The translations under genes were made by a program, and so were the position numbers. A DNA stretch of 64,000 bases from Benincasa hispida (taxonomy: Eukaryota; Streptophyta; Magnoliopsida; Cucurbitales; Cucurbitaceae), in assembly GCF_009727055.1 (NCBI RefSeq), contig NC_052359.1, positions 20,443,682-20,507,681 on the forward strand, written 5' to 3'. This document shows, piece after piece, positions 46,413 through 59,282 of this stretch (positions are counted from its first letter, which is position 1; each line of letters starts with the position of its first letter). The notes beneath the pieces are model-generated. The model searched no databases and had not been told where the DNA came from. It saw only the letters and a program-made list of their open reading frames with translations.

Positions 46413-48092
46413 TAGGTTCTGATATTCCAATTTCATCTGTTGCAATGAAATAACATCTAGTTCTTGGTGGGTGCATTTGTACACTGATTTAATGATTAAA
46501 TTTGCTGTGGATGTGCGGATTAATGGTTGTTTTCGTGATAATACCTCGGTTTGATTTAAATCCTTTTACAATTGCGATTGTTTGTAAAGGCCCCTACGTT
46601 TTTGGGCATTAATAATCGTTATTGAGTTTGTATTTAAAGTTTGTTTGAAGTTTTGATTCATTCGTCGAAGTTCTGGGCAAGCGTTGTGGTTCTTCAAAGA
46701 AGGAGGCAATCTAGGGTTGATCGCATCATGAAGAAGATGTGTTACGCGATCGCTATTGATTGCATCGTAAAGATGATGGAGTACGTGATCGCTGTTGAAC
46801 GCTTCGGTTAAATGATGGGGTATGCGATTAAGAGTTGATCCTATCGTTTTGACGATCGGGTACGGGTCGCTGAGTATCGCGTTGTGTAGATGATGAGACG
46901 CTCATAGATCGCTTAACGCGCGCTAGACAATCGTTTAGATCAGCAAGTTTCATCGCTTAGTAACTGACTAAACGATTGCTTAGTAATGTAAGGTAAATCG
47001 TTTACCTGTCGTCACGCTACACGATTGCATAGACGATCTTTAGGTCAGCAAGTTTCATCGCTTAGTAACTGACTAAATGATCGCTTAGTAACGCAAAGTA
47101 AATCCTTTAATTGTCGTCGCGCTACGCGATCGCATAGACGATCAGGCTTCGCAACCTCATCGTCGTCTACGCGATCATTTAATTATGCTCCTATCATCTA
47201 GTGCATGCTGAATGATCATCTACCTACTGAAGTTTACTACACGATGAAGACCTCCTAGCGGTTCAAGACCCGGTTCGCCTGTGAACCTGTTTGCTCGATG
47301 AAGACCTCCTAGATAGGGTTTTTTCATTTCGATTTTTGTAAAGGCTCATCCCGGTCCATTAATCCTTCATCTATTACATGCGATGTATGTTTTTTATATG
47401 TCATATGGTATGCACATATAGTAAATCCCACCTTAGGTTATTCAATGGTCATGCATCATCTCTTTATTGTAATTGTTATAATTTAGAGAAGCATGATTTA
47501 ATTATGTAAGAGCGTGCTTATGCATCATATAATATAAGAATTATATTTATGAATGCATAAAAAGCATTGACATGCATCATCTTTATATTATAATTGTTAT
47601 AATATAAGGGTGAATGATAACATGTTTTCTTGGTTGTTACACGTTATATAAAAGTTATATATAGTAATGACCGGAAATTGCATGAAGCACGACACATAGG
47701 TTACTTTATAAATGTTATAAACGCCTCGTTATGCACAATGATTTTAGTTGTTTGTTTTTAAAAGTTAAAGAGAAATTAGAACTAAAAGGAATAAGAAAGA
47801 CATGCATGCTCAATTAGGTTTAATTCATGGTTTTAAAGTGTTTAAAACTTGGATCACATAGACCTGAGATCATGGTTCTAATATGATTAGCAACCCTAAG
47901 GCTTTAATCTTTTAATCAGTTTAATAGGATTAAATTGGCTAATAAAAGGTTAAAGTGTCGCAAATCTATCTATAAGGGACCTTTTGTCTAAGGCTAGTTC
48001 TGTCTAGGCTGGGGTATTTAAGTTGAAGGAAATGTAACATCCCTACTTGGGAACTTATCTAGAAAGGTGAATTAGATAGATTTGAAGCATGT

Positions 48093-49390
48093 TGGACTAT
48101 TTGTTCACGGGAAAAATCTTGGTGGCCCTTCTTTTTACGCCATTGGAAGAAATTTTCTTTGTTGATTTTTCCACACGAAGTTAGGGTGGTTTCTCCACCC
48201 AGGGTTGTAAGTATTGGAAAAAGGATTATTATTCATGAAATAAACAGATTGTGGGTTCCTCTGACACTCTTCCATTGAATGGTCTTCTTCGCAAGTGGCA
48301 CAAGTTGTGCTCATTTGATCGATTGCGTTGACCTGCCCCTTATACGTTCTTGGGATGCTGATTACGATTCCTTGTATTAAATTCATCATCGCATTCATTT
48401 GGTTTTGTAGGGATGCGATGACCCATTACTTGTGTCACTATCTTTAATTCTCGATCGTTGATCTCTTTCTCTTCAGTCTTCATGATTCTTTGAAATGTGA
48501 TCAAGTATATTCTTAACCTCGTCATAAGTTTTATCGAGCAGACCTCTAGCTGCTGCTGTATTGGCAGCTGTCTGCGATGCAGGATTCAAACCGTGGTAGA
48601 AAATTTCCATCTGTAGATAATCTGGTAAGCCGTTATGCAGAGAATCTTGCACCAGTCTTTTAAACCTCGCCCATGCGTCACTGAGCGATTCGTCGATATC
48701 TTATTCAAAATTAGTAATCAACTTCCTCCTTCTGGCGTTCTCTGTCGAGGGGAAGTACTTCTTCATGAACTTTTCCACTACCTGTTCCCATGATGTAATC
48801 TCCCCTGGTTTGAGAGAATAAGCACATTTCTGTGCTTGGTCACACAACGAAATTGGGAACAACGTTAATCGAACCTCCTCAGCGGAGATTTCAATAAAAC
48901 TCTGGAGCTAGGCATGTGGATCCTCGCCACGCCTACCACCAAACTGTCCAACAATTTGAATCATCTGCAGCATCACCAGTTTCATCTTGAACCTCGATCC
49001 GTCCAAGGCTAGCCTTATGATTCCTGGTGAGAAATCATAAAGGTTGGCCGACACATAGTCCTGGATGGGCCTATCACGGTCGTTCGCCAAAAGGACGGGG
49101 TTCGCCATGATATTATTTGCATTGGGTGTTCTGTCTTCTGGTTGCTCCGCCATGATGGGATTTCTCTCTTGATGTTGTTGGCGGCTGATTCTTCTTCTTC
49201 TTCGGAAAGTTCTTTCAATCTCTGGGTCGTAGTTGAGCTCCGGAACTTGTCCTTCGCTCATATGACGCCTGCCTCATCCCTTACCAAAGAAGATGCAATG
49301 CACAGAGATGGAAATTCTGCAAGGAGAATAAAAAAGTTACCCTTAGCACAATATGTACTACCGTTGTCCTCGGCAACGATGCCAAAAACT
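48093..49390 (-). pseudogene. Truncated gypsy gag, third gypsy copy
   Basis: Read leftward: primer site at 49367-49384 (TGGCATCGTTGCCGAGGA, near the tRNA-Asp type), then gag from the ATG at 49261 (MSEGQVPELNYDPEIERTF, open 117 codons), capsid pieces about 48900-48540, and zinc-knuckle region at 48398-48135 (CATCEEDHSMEEC). It stops at about 48093; protease, RT, integrase and 3' LTR are missing. The gag is better preserved than in the other two copies. Confidence 0.82.
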
Positions 49391-50727
49391 TGATGCGTTG
49401 TGAATATGATGAAATAATGGTGTATATTGTGATGGTGATGTATGCAACGACGATTTCTTATTCCTACTAGGTAGCCTGGTAAGCCCAAGGTCGAATACAG
49501 GGACTACGAAAACATTATGCAATGGCAATTTCTTATTCCTTTGCGGTGACAGATAAAACAATGAATCGGTTGGTATGTTTGTTTAAAATATAAATCCTAT
49601 GTGGTGGAATGGAGAAAAGAGTTAATAACAACGAAAGTTGCAATGAGTATGTAGGGAACAGGTCGAGAAGGGATTTAGCTAACACTTCCTAAGATTGCGT
49701 TCAAGTTATGCGATCATACTACACACATACAACAGCGGGTCATCTCTCAATGCAAATGCTTAGCTCCTAGTTTTAGGATGCATGCGATGTATACGATGAT
49801 GTCCATAGGACTTACATCTAAGCCTCTATTTTTGTCTATGCGATGATGAATGAAACACATATACACAAGGCAACCGCATACTATCATAACCTATTTCTAG
49901 GGTGCATGCGATATATATTAGCAAACAAAACTTATCTCTAAGGTTCTATCTCTTGCTTATGTGATTCTAATCTGACTTTCTCACATCTAGATTCTAAACT
50001 AGCTCTCTCAAGTCTAGGTTCTTTCTTTAGACCTCTCTCGAGTAGCTCTAAAAGGGTGATGGATGCATACATAAGTCAAGATGATCGCATAAAATGAAGA
50101 CCTTAGGTCATGCTAGCTAATTGCTTCTCAACCCATTCAGAAGTTTAGTTACTCATGCGTAATGTAAAGAGAGTGAACAGATGGATATATGCACTTTCCA
50201 TTTTATAAATGAACTCAGAATACAGAATACAGAATGACCATGGGAAGTAAGGATAGGAAGCCTGGTAGATATGTCTTTCTTCTTAAGGCTTTTACACTGT
50301 GTCTTTCTCTACTCTGCCCACAAGAATATTCTTGCTTTCGCAATAGTCGACCCTCTCTCCATTCTCAATTCGACCGTCATCAGCTTTCTTTCGCATCATG
50401 ATTTATTAAGCTTTCACCTTGATGCGCCATCTCTATGCGGCGACCTTCTTGAGCAGATCTTCACGAACGCATACGATCGCATAGCCTTGTGGTCGCAATC
50501 TTTTAATGTGCTCAGACGCTGAATTCCTTGGATCGCAATTCTGCCTTGCGCCAACGCATTTTCCTACACAAAATACATAAATTAGCTGTTTTAATGCGAT
50601 GGACGCATGCAATCGCAATGTTCTCAACTTAATACTTTTGGACACAATTTTACACATTTTTACCATCGCAATCCTACATTATTTTAAATCTGTGCATTGT
50701 AATAACGTGCATTTCTGCCCGTTATCA
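49391..50727 (-). mobile_element. 5' LTR of truncated third gypsy copy
   Basis: Read leftward, TGATAACGGGCAGAAATG (50727) to ACGCATCA (49391), 1,337 bp. Shorter than its relatives: roughly 300 bases around 50360 (including the TATA region) are deleted. Inserted in the copia leader; 'gcatg'/'catgc' bases flank it but the left end is truncated. Confidence 0.82.
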
Positions 50728-51551
50728 CATGCATGCAAGTTAAGGAAAATCCATTAAAGTGTTTAAATGTGACTACTTGAACTTGTTCATATTTCATAGA
50801 CAAACGTTGTTTATGAGCAGAATTTAAAAAGGCGACTTAGTCTAAAATCAGTAGTCGGTTTGTCTAGGTTAATGAACCCTAGGTAGAACATTCAGTGGGA
50901 GGTGCTTGGGGTATAAGATGCTTCACTTAAACCTTTAATGTTTCTCCTAAATAGTCTACACCATGAGATCTATCCTCGGCCTCACGAAAATTTTGGCGTG
51001 TCCCCCCAACGGATGGTGTTTGGGTAGGTCAATATCAAGGTGGATGGAGAGAATGTTCACAGTAGGTGGGAGCGGGAAGTGGGATAGCATATCCCTCGTC
51101 TCTCTCATTGGGTTAAATAAAGTTTGTAGACATCGCCTCGAGGCACCCTAGGAGTGTCCCCCTAAAGGATAGCAGTTTTGCATGTCTCTTTATTTGATCT
51201 CTTGTAAGAGGATAAGGTAACTTAGTCTTTTATCCTAATATGCTTCTTCCCTTCATTGGGCTCATTAGGGCGGGACTTTGGCACCAAAAGTAAGGGATTA
51301 CACTTACGCGAAATAGTTATCGGTTAACGATTCTGGACCGAAAAATGGTGGCTGTTAGGTTAAGTTCGAAGAGTTCGTTCTGCCTAATGGTTTAGAATGT
51401 CTGATCCCATAGAAGGGTCAACTGATCACCCCACCGGTGGTGTTTGTCCTGCCTCATTAGGGCATCATTGCAAAATAGAAGTCTATAACTTAGGGTACTT
51501 AAAATTATTTTGCAAAACTGATTTGTTCATATTTTCAACAACATTTTCAAA

Positions 51552-52402
51552 ATGGCAACAACTACATTAGCATTGCTAAGCACAAAAAACTTACTGGCGA
51601 TAATTTCACAATATGGAAACACATGATCATGACGATCCTAATCATCGAAGATCTCATGTTCGCTCTCACGGAGGCTTATCCTCCTATTCCAACTCCTAAT
51701 GCCGCTCAAAATGTTCGCGAGGCATACGAGCGATTGACAAGGGCAAATGAGAAGGCCCAAGCCTACATCTTGGCAAGTCTTTTTGAAGTCTTGGCCAAGA
51801 AACATGAACCTATGGTGTCAGCGCGTGAGATCATGGAGTCCCTGCTGGGGATGTTTGGACAACCGTCTGAACAGCTTATGCATGAGGCTCTTAAATACAT
51901 ATTCAACTCCAAAATGGAAGAAGGCACCTCTGTTCGTGAATATGTGCTAAAAATGATGGTCCACTTGAATGTGGCAGAGTTGAATGGGTCTACCATCGAT
52001 GAGGGCTGCCAGGTCAGCATAATCCTGCATTCTTTGTTGGAGAACTTCCTGCACTTTGTTAGCAATGTGATTCTCAACAATGTGAAATATAACCTTACAA
52101 CTCTCGTCAACAAGTTGCAGACATGCCAATCTTTACTGAAAAGTAAGGAGAGGCAGAAGGGTGAGGCGAATGTTGCTTCATCCTCCAGGACATTCTATAG
52201 AGGTTCGACCTTAAGAACAAAGTCTGCACCATCTTCTTCTAACTCTGCAATGGAGAAGAAGAAGAAGGGTGGTATGGGAAAAGGGAAGGCACCTGCTAAC
52301 CCACTGCTTGTCGCCCAAGTAGGTGTCTATAAGTTGCTAAGAGAAAGTGTTTCCACTGCAACCAAGATGGAAATTAGAAGAGGAACTGTCCTTGATATCT
52401 GA
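51552..52402 (+). pseudogene. Copia gag of nested plus-strand element
   Basis: Capsid gene. ATG at 51552 (MATTTLALLS) matches the sister gag start at 43810, but a one-base shift soon after moves it to the frame open from 51623 (259 codons). Features: WKHMIMTILIIEDLMFALTE, EIMESLLGMFGQPSEQL, a Ser/Lys-rich linker, then a frameshifted CCHC knuckle (CFHCNQDGNWKRNCP type) near 52350-52395. The N-terminal part is of gag_pre-UBN2 type. The frameshifts would stop normal gag-pol production. Confidence 0.88.
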
Positions 52403-54652
52403 AAGAGAAGAAAGTAGCCAAGGCCAATAAAGGTAAATATGATTTACTTGTGCTTGAAACTTGTTTAGTAGAGAATGATGATTTTGCTTGGATAATTGAT
52501 TCAGGCGCCACTAACCATGTTTGTTCTTCTTTTCAGGGGATTAGATCTTGACGACAGCTGAAGGCTGGTGAGATGACGATGCAAGTAGGCACCGGGCACG
52601 TCGTCTCAGCTGTGGCAGTGGGAGGACTCTAGTTAGCTTTACAAAATAGGTTTCTTGTTTTACATAATGTATATATTGTTCCCGAACTAAAGAACTACCT
52701 TATTTCTATAAAGTGTTTATTGCAATGTAAATATACTATCTCGTTTAATGTGGATAAAGCATTTATTCATAAAGATGGTGTTTTTATTTGCCCAGCAAAT
52801 CTAGAATCGAATTTATATGTGCTAAGGTCGTTAGCCATTAATTCCCTCCATAATATTGAATTGTTCAGAATTGTCGTAACTTAATAAAAACGTCGACAAA
52901 TTTCTCCAAAAGAAAATGCCCAACTTTGGCATCTTCGTTTAGGCACATCAATCTCAATAGGATTGAGAGATTAGTGAAGAATGGACTTCTAAATGAGTTA
53001 GAAGAAAATTATTTATCAGTGTGCGAATCTTTCCTTGAGAGTAAAATGACTAAACGACCTTTTACTGTAAAAGGTTATATAGCCAAGGAGCCTTTAGTAC
53101 ATTCTAACCTTTGTGGTCCTATGAATGTGCGAGTCCGAGGTGGCTATGAGCATTTTATCAGTTTTACTAATGATTACCTCAAGTACGGGTATGTTTATCT
53201 TATGCAACGGAAGTCTAAATCCTTTGAAAAGTTCAAAGAGTTCAAGGCTGAAGTTGAAAACGCATTGGATAGATGGATTAAAACACTTAGATCGGATCGA
53301 GATGCAGAGTTTTTGGACTCGGCATTCCAGGACTATTTCATAGAACATGGAATCGTTTCCCAACTCTCAGTGTCGAGTACACCTCAGCAGAATTGTGTAG
53401 CAGAGAGGAGAAATAGGACCTTGTTATACATGGTTCGCTCGACGATGAGTTACGCTTCCTTATCGGACTCATTTTGGGGTTTTGCAGTGGAGACTGTGAT
53501 ATATATACTCAACTATGTTCCCTTAAAGAGTGTTGTAAGAACACCTCTGGAGTTGTGGAACGGGCGTAAAGCTAGTTTACTTCACATCCGCATTTGGGGT
53601 TGCCCTGCACATGTGCTTGAGGCTAATCAAAAGAATTTGGAACCACGGTGGAGGTTATGCCTCTTTGTAGGCTACACCAAAGGTACACAAGGGGATTATT
53701 TTTATGATCCGACGAAAAATAGGGTGTTTGTTTCAACAAACGCTACTTTCCTGGAGAAGAATCATATAAGGGAGCACAGTCCACGAAGCAAAGTCATGTT
53801 GCATGAGCTTTCCAATGAAAATACTGAAACTTCAACAAGAGTTGTTGAAGATCCTACTGCATCAACAAGGGTTGTTAATGGGAGTTCATCCAGTAGGTTG
53901 GTTCCACCTCAGGAGTTGAGAGACCCTCAATGTAGTAGGAGGGATGCAAACCCACCCGTTCGCTATCTGGGTTTGACGAAAATCCTTGCTATGGTAGCAG
54001 ATGGCGACGTTGAGGATCCGGTCGTGGAACATACGGTTTGATACTGCGATCAAGTCATATTGCTTTGACCAAAACGTTGATGAACCTTGTTCCTACAAGA
54101 AGATGCATCAGACGCTTCAGTTAGTCTTCTTAGTATTGTACATAGACGATATCCTAATCATTAGGAATGATGTAAGATCTACGCGGAATGCAGTTAAGAA
54201 AAAGGCTAGCGACCCAATTCAAATGAAGAGATTTAGAGAGAGCTCAGTTTGTTCTAGGTATATAGTGATCTTTCGAGAATCGTAAGAACAAAGTGTCAGC
54301 ACTGTTCTCAGGCATCGTACATTGACAAGTCCTCAAGTACTCAATGCAGGACTCTAGGAGAGGCCTACTGTTGTTCAGGCATGGAGTCACTTTTGTCTAA
54401 GGACATGTTCGTCTAGACGCCTCAAGAGGTTGAGGAGATAAGATGGATCAGTTAACCCAAACCATTTTTAATGTTGCCGACCCGTTTACGAAGGCTCTCA
54501 CGGCTACAGTGTTTGAGGGTCACCTCATACGAGCATGGGTCCTACAGGATCGCCCACGGTTGGACTAGGGCAAATGGAAGATTTTCTTGTACATAGCTTT
54601 TATGCCCTAGTTTATTGTTTTGTACTAAGTTTATTGTATACCCACTCGTTTT
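52403..54652 (+). pseudogene. Copia pol of nested element: protease, integrase, deleted RT/RNase H
   Basis: Protease: WIIDSGATNHV near 52490 keeps the active site. Linker: about 52640-52860 (VPELKNYLISIK). Integrase: 52926-54041, open 371 codons, with HINLNRIERL, a zinc finger damaged as VCESF (Cys lost), SNLCGPM (first catalytic Asp replaced by Asn), RSDRDAEF and AERRNR. The RT fingers are deleted at about 54018: the reading jumps from GDVEDP straight to WNIRFDT, losing roughly 500 bases against 17040-17520. YIDD is kept near 54140. A second deletion near 54455 removes most of RNase H; only its end (VADPFTKAL) remains near 54475-54560. It depends on another copy to move. Confidence 0.88.
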
Positions 54653-54667
54653 AGGACAAGTGGGAGA
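54653..54667 (+). promoter_or_regulatory. Polypurine tract of copia element
   Basis: AGGACAAGTGGGAGA, purine-rich, just upstream of the 3' LTR; primes plus-strand DNA synthesis. Here 16 bases separate it from TGTTAGGG, more than in the 18719 copy. Confidence 0.7.
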
Positions 54668-54683
54668 CTGTGGAATATGCTGT

Positions 54684-56845
54684 TGTTAGGGTTGATTCCC
54701 TAAAGTCTCGTTGTCTTATAGTTTGTAAATAGTTTATAGGAACACTTGTTGTTATAATATATAATACTTTACTGCACATTTGTGTTTTTGCTCGGTTGCT
54801 TGTTTTATTTGCTTTACACAAAATCAATAAAACATAAAATTCCTGGTTATCTGTAAATGACTCAAGCATGTTATCTGGTGACATACAAGTGATCATGTTT
54901 GAGTATAACCAAATGGTCTATGCTTATAGATATAGGGGGAAACCTATCCTAGTACACGCTATGGATGCGACTGCTTTGGTGAATGGTCACAACAAGTGTT
55001 GTGACTTGTCATACTGATGTAGATTGTTCTTGTGGTTGAGGGACATGCGAGTGGGGGCGTGGGTCTTGTTATACAAAAGTTTGTATATAGACTGACGCAC
55101 GAAGTGTTAACGTCTCCGTTTTTTAAAAAACAACGTTCAATGATAGAGGACTTCACTTCTGAGAATGACCATTTAGATGTAACATGATCTCAATCCTGAA
55201 GTGAAGTTGGAATTCCTCACGCAATTGAGGGCGGTCTTTGTTTGTATGGGGTATCGAGTGGTCATGTCAGCCGATTCAAACCTACCATTTTGAGGATTCG
55301 TTGATTTGGGAAAGTTGAACTCAGCTTACACAAAGATGGAATTCCTTCGTTCCTTAAGGCAGAGTAAGTAGATAGATAGCTCCCTTAAAGGGTAAATTTT
55401 GGGGCTTGAACGAGTGGGTGCCACACACCTTCTCTTGGCCCGAGAGGTTGTTCACACGTAGTGGACTAATGTTTTTGTATTGTTCATTAGAGGAATCAAA
55501 TGGTACTTTACGAGTGAGATGTAAACGAAAGGGAACAAAACGGTATATTTGGCTCAACTGTACTTACGAGCATCTGTGAAGGGTCATCAATACTCATGAT
55601 TGGTTAATCTGATGGACACAGTAAATATATTTGTTGGTAAGAAGAAGTTGAGCTGTTGGTTCCCTTGTATGGAAATGCCTGGCAGTTAACGGATGGTGGA
55701 TCTCGTGGCTAAAGAGTTTAGTCAGCTATTCACGGACCGTTGGAGCTTCGAGCCATAGGTCCATTAGGTCCCTTAGGTAGCTTGGATAAAGTTGAAAAAC
55801 AGTATTTAAGTTAATTTTAAATGTTCAAATTGACAAGAGAAAGTTCGATTATATATGATATTATTGGACTGGTTAATTATATATGATATAATTGGCTAAA
55901 TGTATGAGATATATTATTTTGAAAGAAATTAAATGTAAATATGATTTATATCAATAGAGGAGAAAATAATATAGTAGATATGTGATATCAAACTATAGGT
56001 TAAAAATATAATATGATTATATTTATTATTATTTAGTCAGTTGGTTAATTATATGATAATTAATCTAAAATTCACGTTCAGACATAGATTAGTGGGGCAG
56101 CATCGGTTATTTTAACCGATGAATTAAAATAAAAATAGTTTTCCTTTTAATTGATCATCCAAAAGAAGGAGTGAAGCGGGCGTTAGAGAAAAGAGAACGA
56201 TTGCTTAAAGAATCGAGAGCATATGTGATAGTCGCCTCACGCCTAAACGATCGTCCTCCTTGCGCCTAAACGATCACACGCTTGTTCTTACACAATCGCA
56301 TAGCTTCTCTAAACGATCGTATATTGTTTTGCTAAACGATCGTATACCTTTTCCTAAACGATTGTTTAGTAAAACATACACGATCATGTAGCTTCTCCTA
56401 AACGATAAGCATTCTGCTATGCGATAGCGTCTTTTTCCATCCCACTTGCTTATCGCCTACACGATTCATATTTCCTCCTTGCTCTACCAAATTCACCAAA
56501 GATCACGCTTTGGGTTCTCAATGCAAGAATACCCGAGGCTCTTTTCTGATGGTGTTGTCCTTACGACGTTCGTGTTCGCAGTTGTTCGTGTTGCTGCATT
56601 CGACGCTTCCGTTGGGCGTTGGTAGATCGCGTGGAGGTTTTTTGTTGCTTTGAATGCTAAAGTTTGAAGAACGTCTTCAACTGGTATGGCACTCTTTCCC
56701 TTGTTATTTTGTTGTTCATAGTATGCAGATAATTAGTGTTTGTTTGAATAACTGTTTGTTTGAATGTATATTGTTGTATTTCTGTCACTATGAGATCAGA
56801 GCGATCCAAACACGCTCATGGAACTCTTCGGTAAGAGATCCTTCA
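54684..56845 (+). mobile_element. 3' LTR of nested plus-strand copia element
   Basis: 2,162 bp, TGTTAGGGTTGATTCC...CCTTCA. It aligns end to end with 44318-46398. The first kilobase (to about 55680) shows many one- to several-base indels against the 5' LTR; the rest is close. ACGATCG-type motifs at 56195-56420. Confidence 0.85.
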
Positions 56846-58332
56846 GTTGTCACACTTCCCACTCCCACTCACTATGAACATTCTCTTCATCCACCTTGAT
56901 ATTGACCTACCCAAACACCATCCTTTAGGGGGACATTCTCAGGCTGAGAGTAGATCTCACGGTGTGGACTATGAGGGAGAAAAGTTAAAGGATCAAATGA
57001 AGCATTATATGGCCCAAGTACCTCTCACTGAATGTTCTACTTATGGGATCATTAGCCTAGATAATCCGGCTACTGATTATAGTCTAAGTCATTTATTAAT
57101 TCTGCTAAAAAATAATTGTCTTTGAAATAAAACAAGTTCAAGAAGTCACATTGAAACTCTTTAATGGATTGTACTTAACTTGCAAGCATGCATCAAATCT
57201 ATCTAATTCACCTTTCCAGGTAGGTTCCCAGGTAGGGGTGTTCTGTTGCCGTCACTTTAAATACCCCAGCCTAGACAGAACATACCTTAGACAAAAGATC
57301 CCTTATAAATAGATTTGCTACACTTTAACCTATTATTATTGATTTTAGTTCTAATTTCATTTTATAACCTTTATAAAAGAAACAACTAAAACATACATTA
57401 CCACACTACGAGATATTTATAATGCTTATAAATATAACTCTTAATAAATAATGCATGCAAAAATATAACTCATACATTATATGATGCATGTGCATGCACT
57501 TAAGTAATTTAAATCATGCTTCTTTAAATCATAACACGTATAATAAAGAGAAGATGCATGACCAATGTATAACCTAAGGTGAGATTTTCTTATATGACAT
57601 ACCATATGACATAAAAATATATCTCATGTATAAAACACAGTTTAATGGACCGGGATGAACCACCTCAAAACTGGAATGAAAAAAAAATATTTATTACAAT
57701 TTTCCACTGAGTCAACCGGTTCACAAGCGAACCAGGTCTTAAATCGTCGGGTGAAGCTCTCATTGTTTAGTAAACGGCTCCAAGTATACGATTGTGTAGC
57801 ACATTAGACGATAACATGCGAATGCTAAATGATCGTATAGACGAATATGAAATTGTGAAGCCCGATTATCTAGACGATAGCTTAACACGCGATAAGTAAA
57901 CGAAAACTAAGCGATGAGGCTTGCTGAGCTATACGATTGTCTAGTGCGCGTGCTCAAAACAACTTCCGAGTATCCGATACTCAGCGATCGTCTACCCCAT
58001 CGTCTACACGACCCGAGCAACGCTTGATCGTCTTCATCCTCGAAGATCAGCAAATTTTGCTATGAAGCTTCTTCATAAACAACTCACAGAATTAAACTAA
58101 CTTTGAATACAAACTCGATAGCAGTTAATAATGCCCAAAAATATAGGGGCCTTTACAACTAACTTGAATTGTAAAAGAATTTAACAAACCGAAGTTACAT
58201 CCCAGAAACTCCATTAATCCACACATCCACAAACGAATTAACGCTTAAAACAAAGAGTATACATGCATTTACCCACCGTGAATGTAAATGCAATTCTTTG
58301 CAGCAATGAATTTGGAATATTAGAAACCAAGG
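56846..58332 (-). mobile_element. Leader of outer copia element, LTR-proximal part
   Basis: Reverse complement of 46413-48092 plus 50728-51040 of the plus-strand leader. It joins the part at 43811-44317 when the nested element is removed. A motif-dense stretch lies at 57720-58010. Confidence 0.85.
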
Positions 58333-58344
58333 GCTCTGATACCA
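58333..58344 (-). promoter_or_regulatory. Copia primer-binding site, minus strand
   Basis: TGGTATCAGAGC on the minus strand, two bases from the LTR at 58347. It defines the start of the outer copia element. Confidence 0.95.
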
Positions 58345-58346
58345 AT

Positions 58347-59282
58347 TGAAGGAACTCTTACACAAGAGTATCTCTGAGCGGAAGCAGATTTTTTCAAAAG
58401 CATTGTGATAGAGTTATCACATTTACATTCGTACATACATATATGCATCATAATACTAAATTAATGACATGCATAGAGATAAATAAATAGGAGAATAAGT
58501 AAACTTACTAGTTGAAGATTCTCTTCGCAGAAAATCTAGCTTTTGCTGGAACGACAAGCTATCGTTTAGCAACACCCAATCGTCTACCACAAACAATTTC
58601 CACACGAATAGATGAAGAAAAGGGACGACACCACTACTTGGAACCCTCAGTATTCTCAGTGTGAGAATCCAAAGAGTGGACTCTGTTCGGATTTGGTAGA
58701 AGGGATGAGGAAAAGAGATCGTATACAATGATGAAGCAAGTGGGAGAAAGATTCATCTATCGTATAGACAAAATGCTTGATTGTTTAGGTGAAGTAGACG
58801 ATCGTGTAGGAAAAGCTAAGCGATCATTTATACAATCATTTAGTAAAGCTCGAGCGCCGTTAAACGATCGCTTAGTAAAAGATAAGTGATCGTTTAGTAA
58901 GTAACGCGCGCGGTTGTAAGCGATCGTTCAGTAAATAGCACTATCGAATAGGCTCTGATTTACTCAGTGATGACCTTCTAGAATTGCAACACACCATGAG
59001 CTATTTAAGCATCTCAAAACGATTGTTCATCGTACTCATCAGTTACGAAAATAGAAGAGACGCCGACCAATTATCCCATAACTATTCAATTAATAAATAA
59101 TAAATATAATCACATTATATTTGTAACCTATGGTTTAATATCATATATTAATCATAGTATTTTTCCTCCACTAGATATAAACCATATTTATATCCAATTT
59201 CTTCCAAATTAATATATCTCATACATAAAGTCAATTATATAATATATAATTGAACTCTCTCTTGTCAATTTGAACATTTCAA
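58347..59282 (-). mobile_element. 5' LTR fragment of outer copia element
   Basis: U5/R and part of U3 of the copia LTR, reversed; ends CCTTCA at 58347. It stops at about 59282 ('gaacatttcaaa'), roughly the middle of the LTR, where an opposite-facing LTR fragment starts. ACGATCG-type motifs at 58730-58960. Confidence 0.85.

Larger units (their letters stand above)
46413..51551 (+). mobile_element. Long untranslated leader of plus-strand copia, with insertion
   Basis: From the primer site to gag. Without the inserted gypsy piece (48093-50727) it is about 2.5 kb, unusually long. No long ORF. It holds a motif-dense stretch (46680-47250) of 'cgatcgc', 'acgatcg' and similar sites, then AT-rich DNA. 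The reverse complement of the same leader occurs at 43811-44317 plus 56846-58332 and, diverged, at 61346-63051. Confidence 0.8.

Noticed and set aside
51763..52113. 116-codon minus-strand ORF
   Set aside because: Antisense shadow of the plus-strand copia gag.
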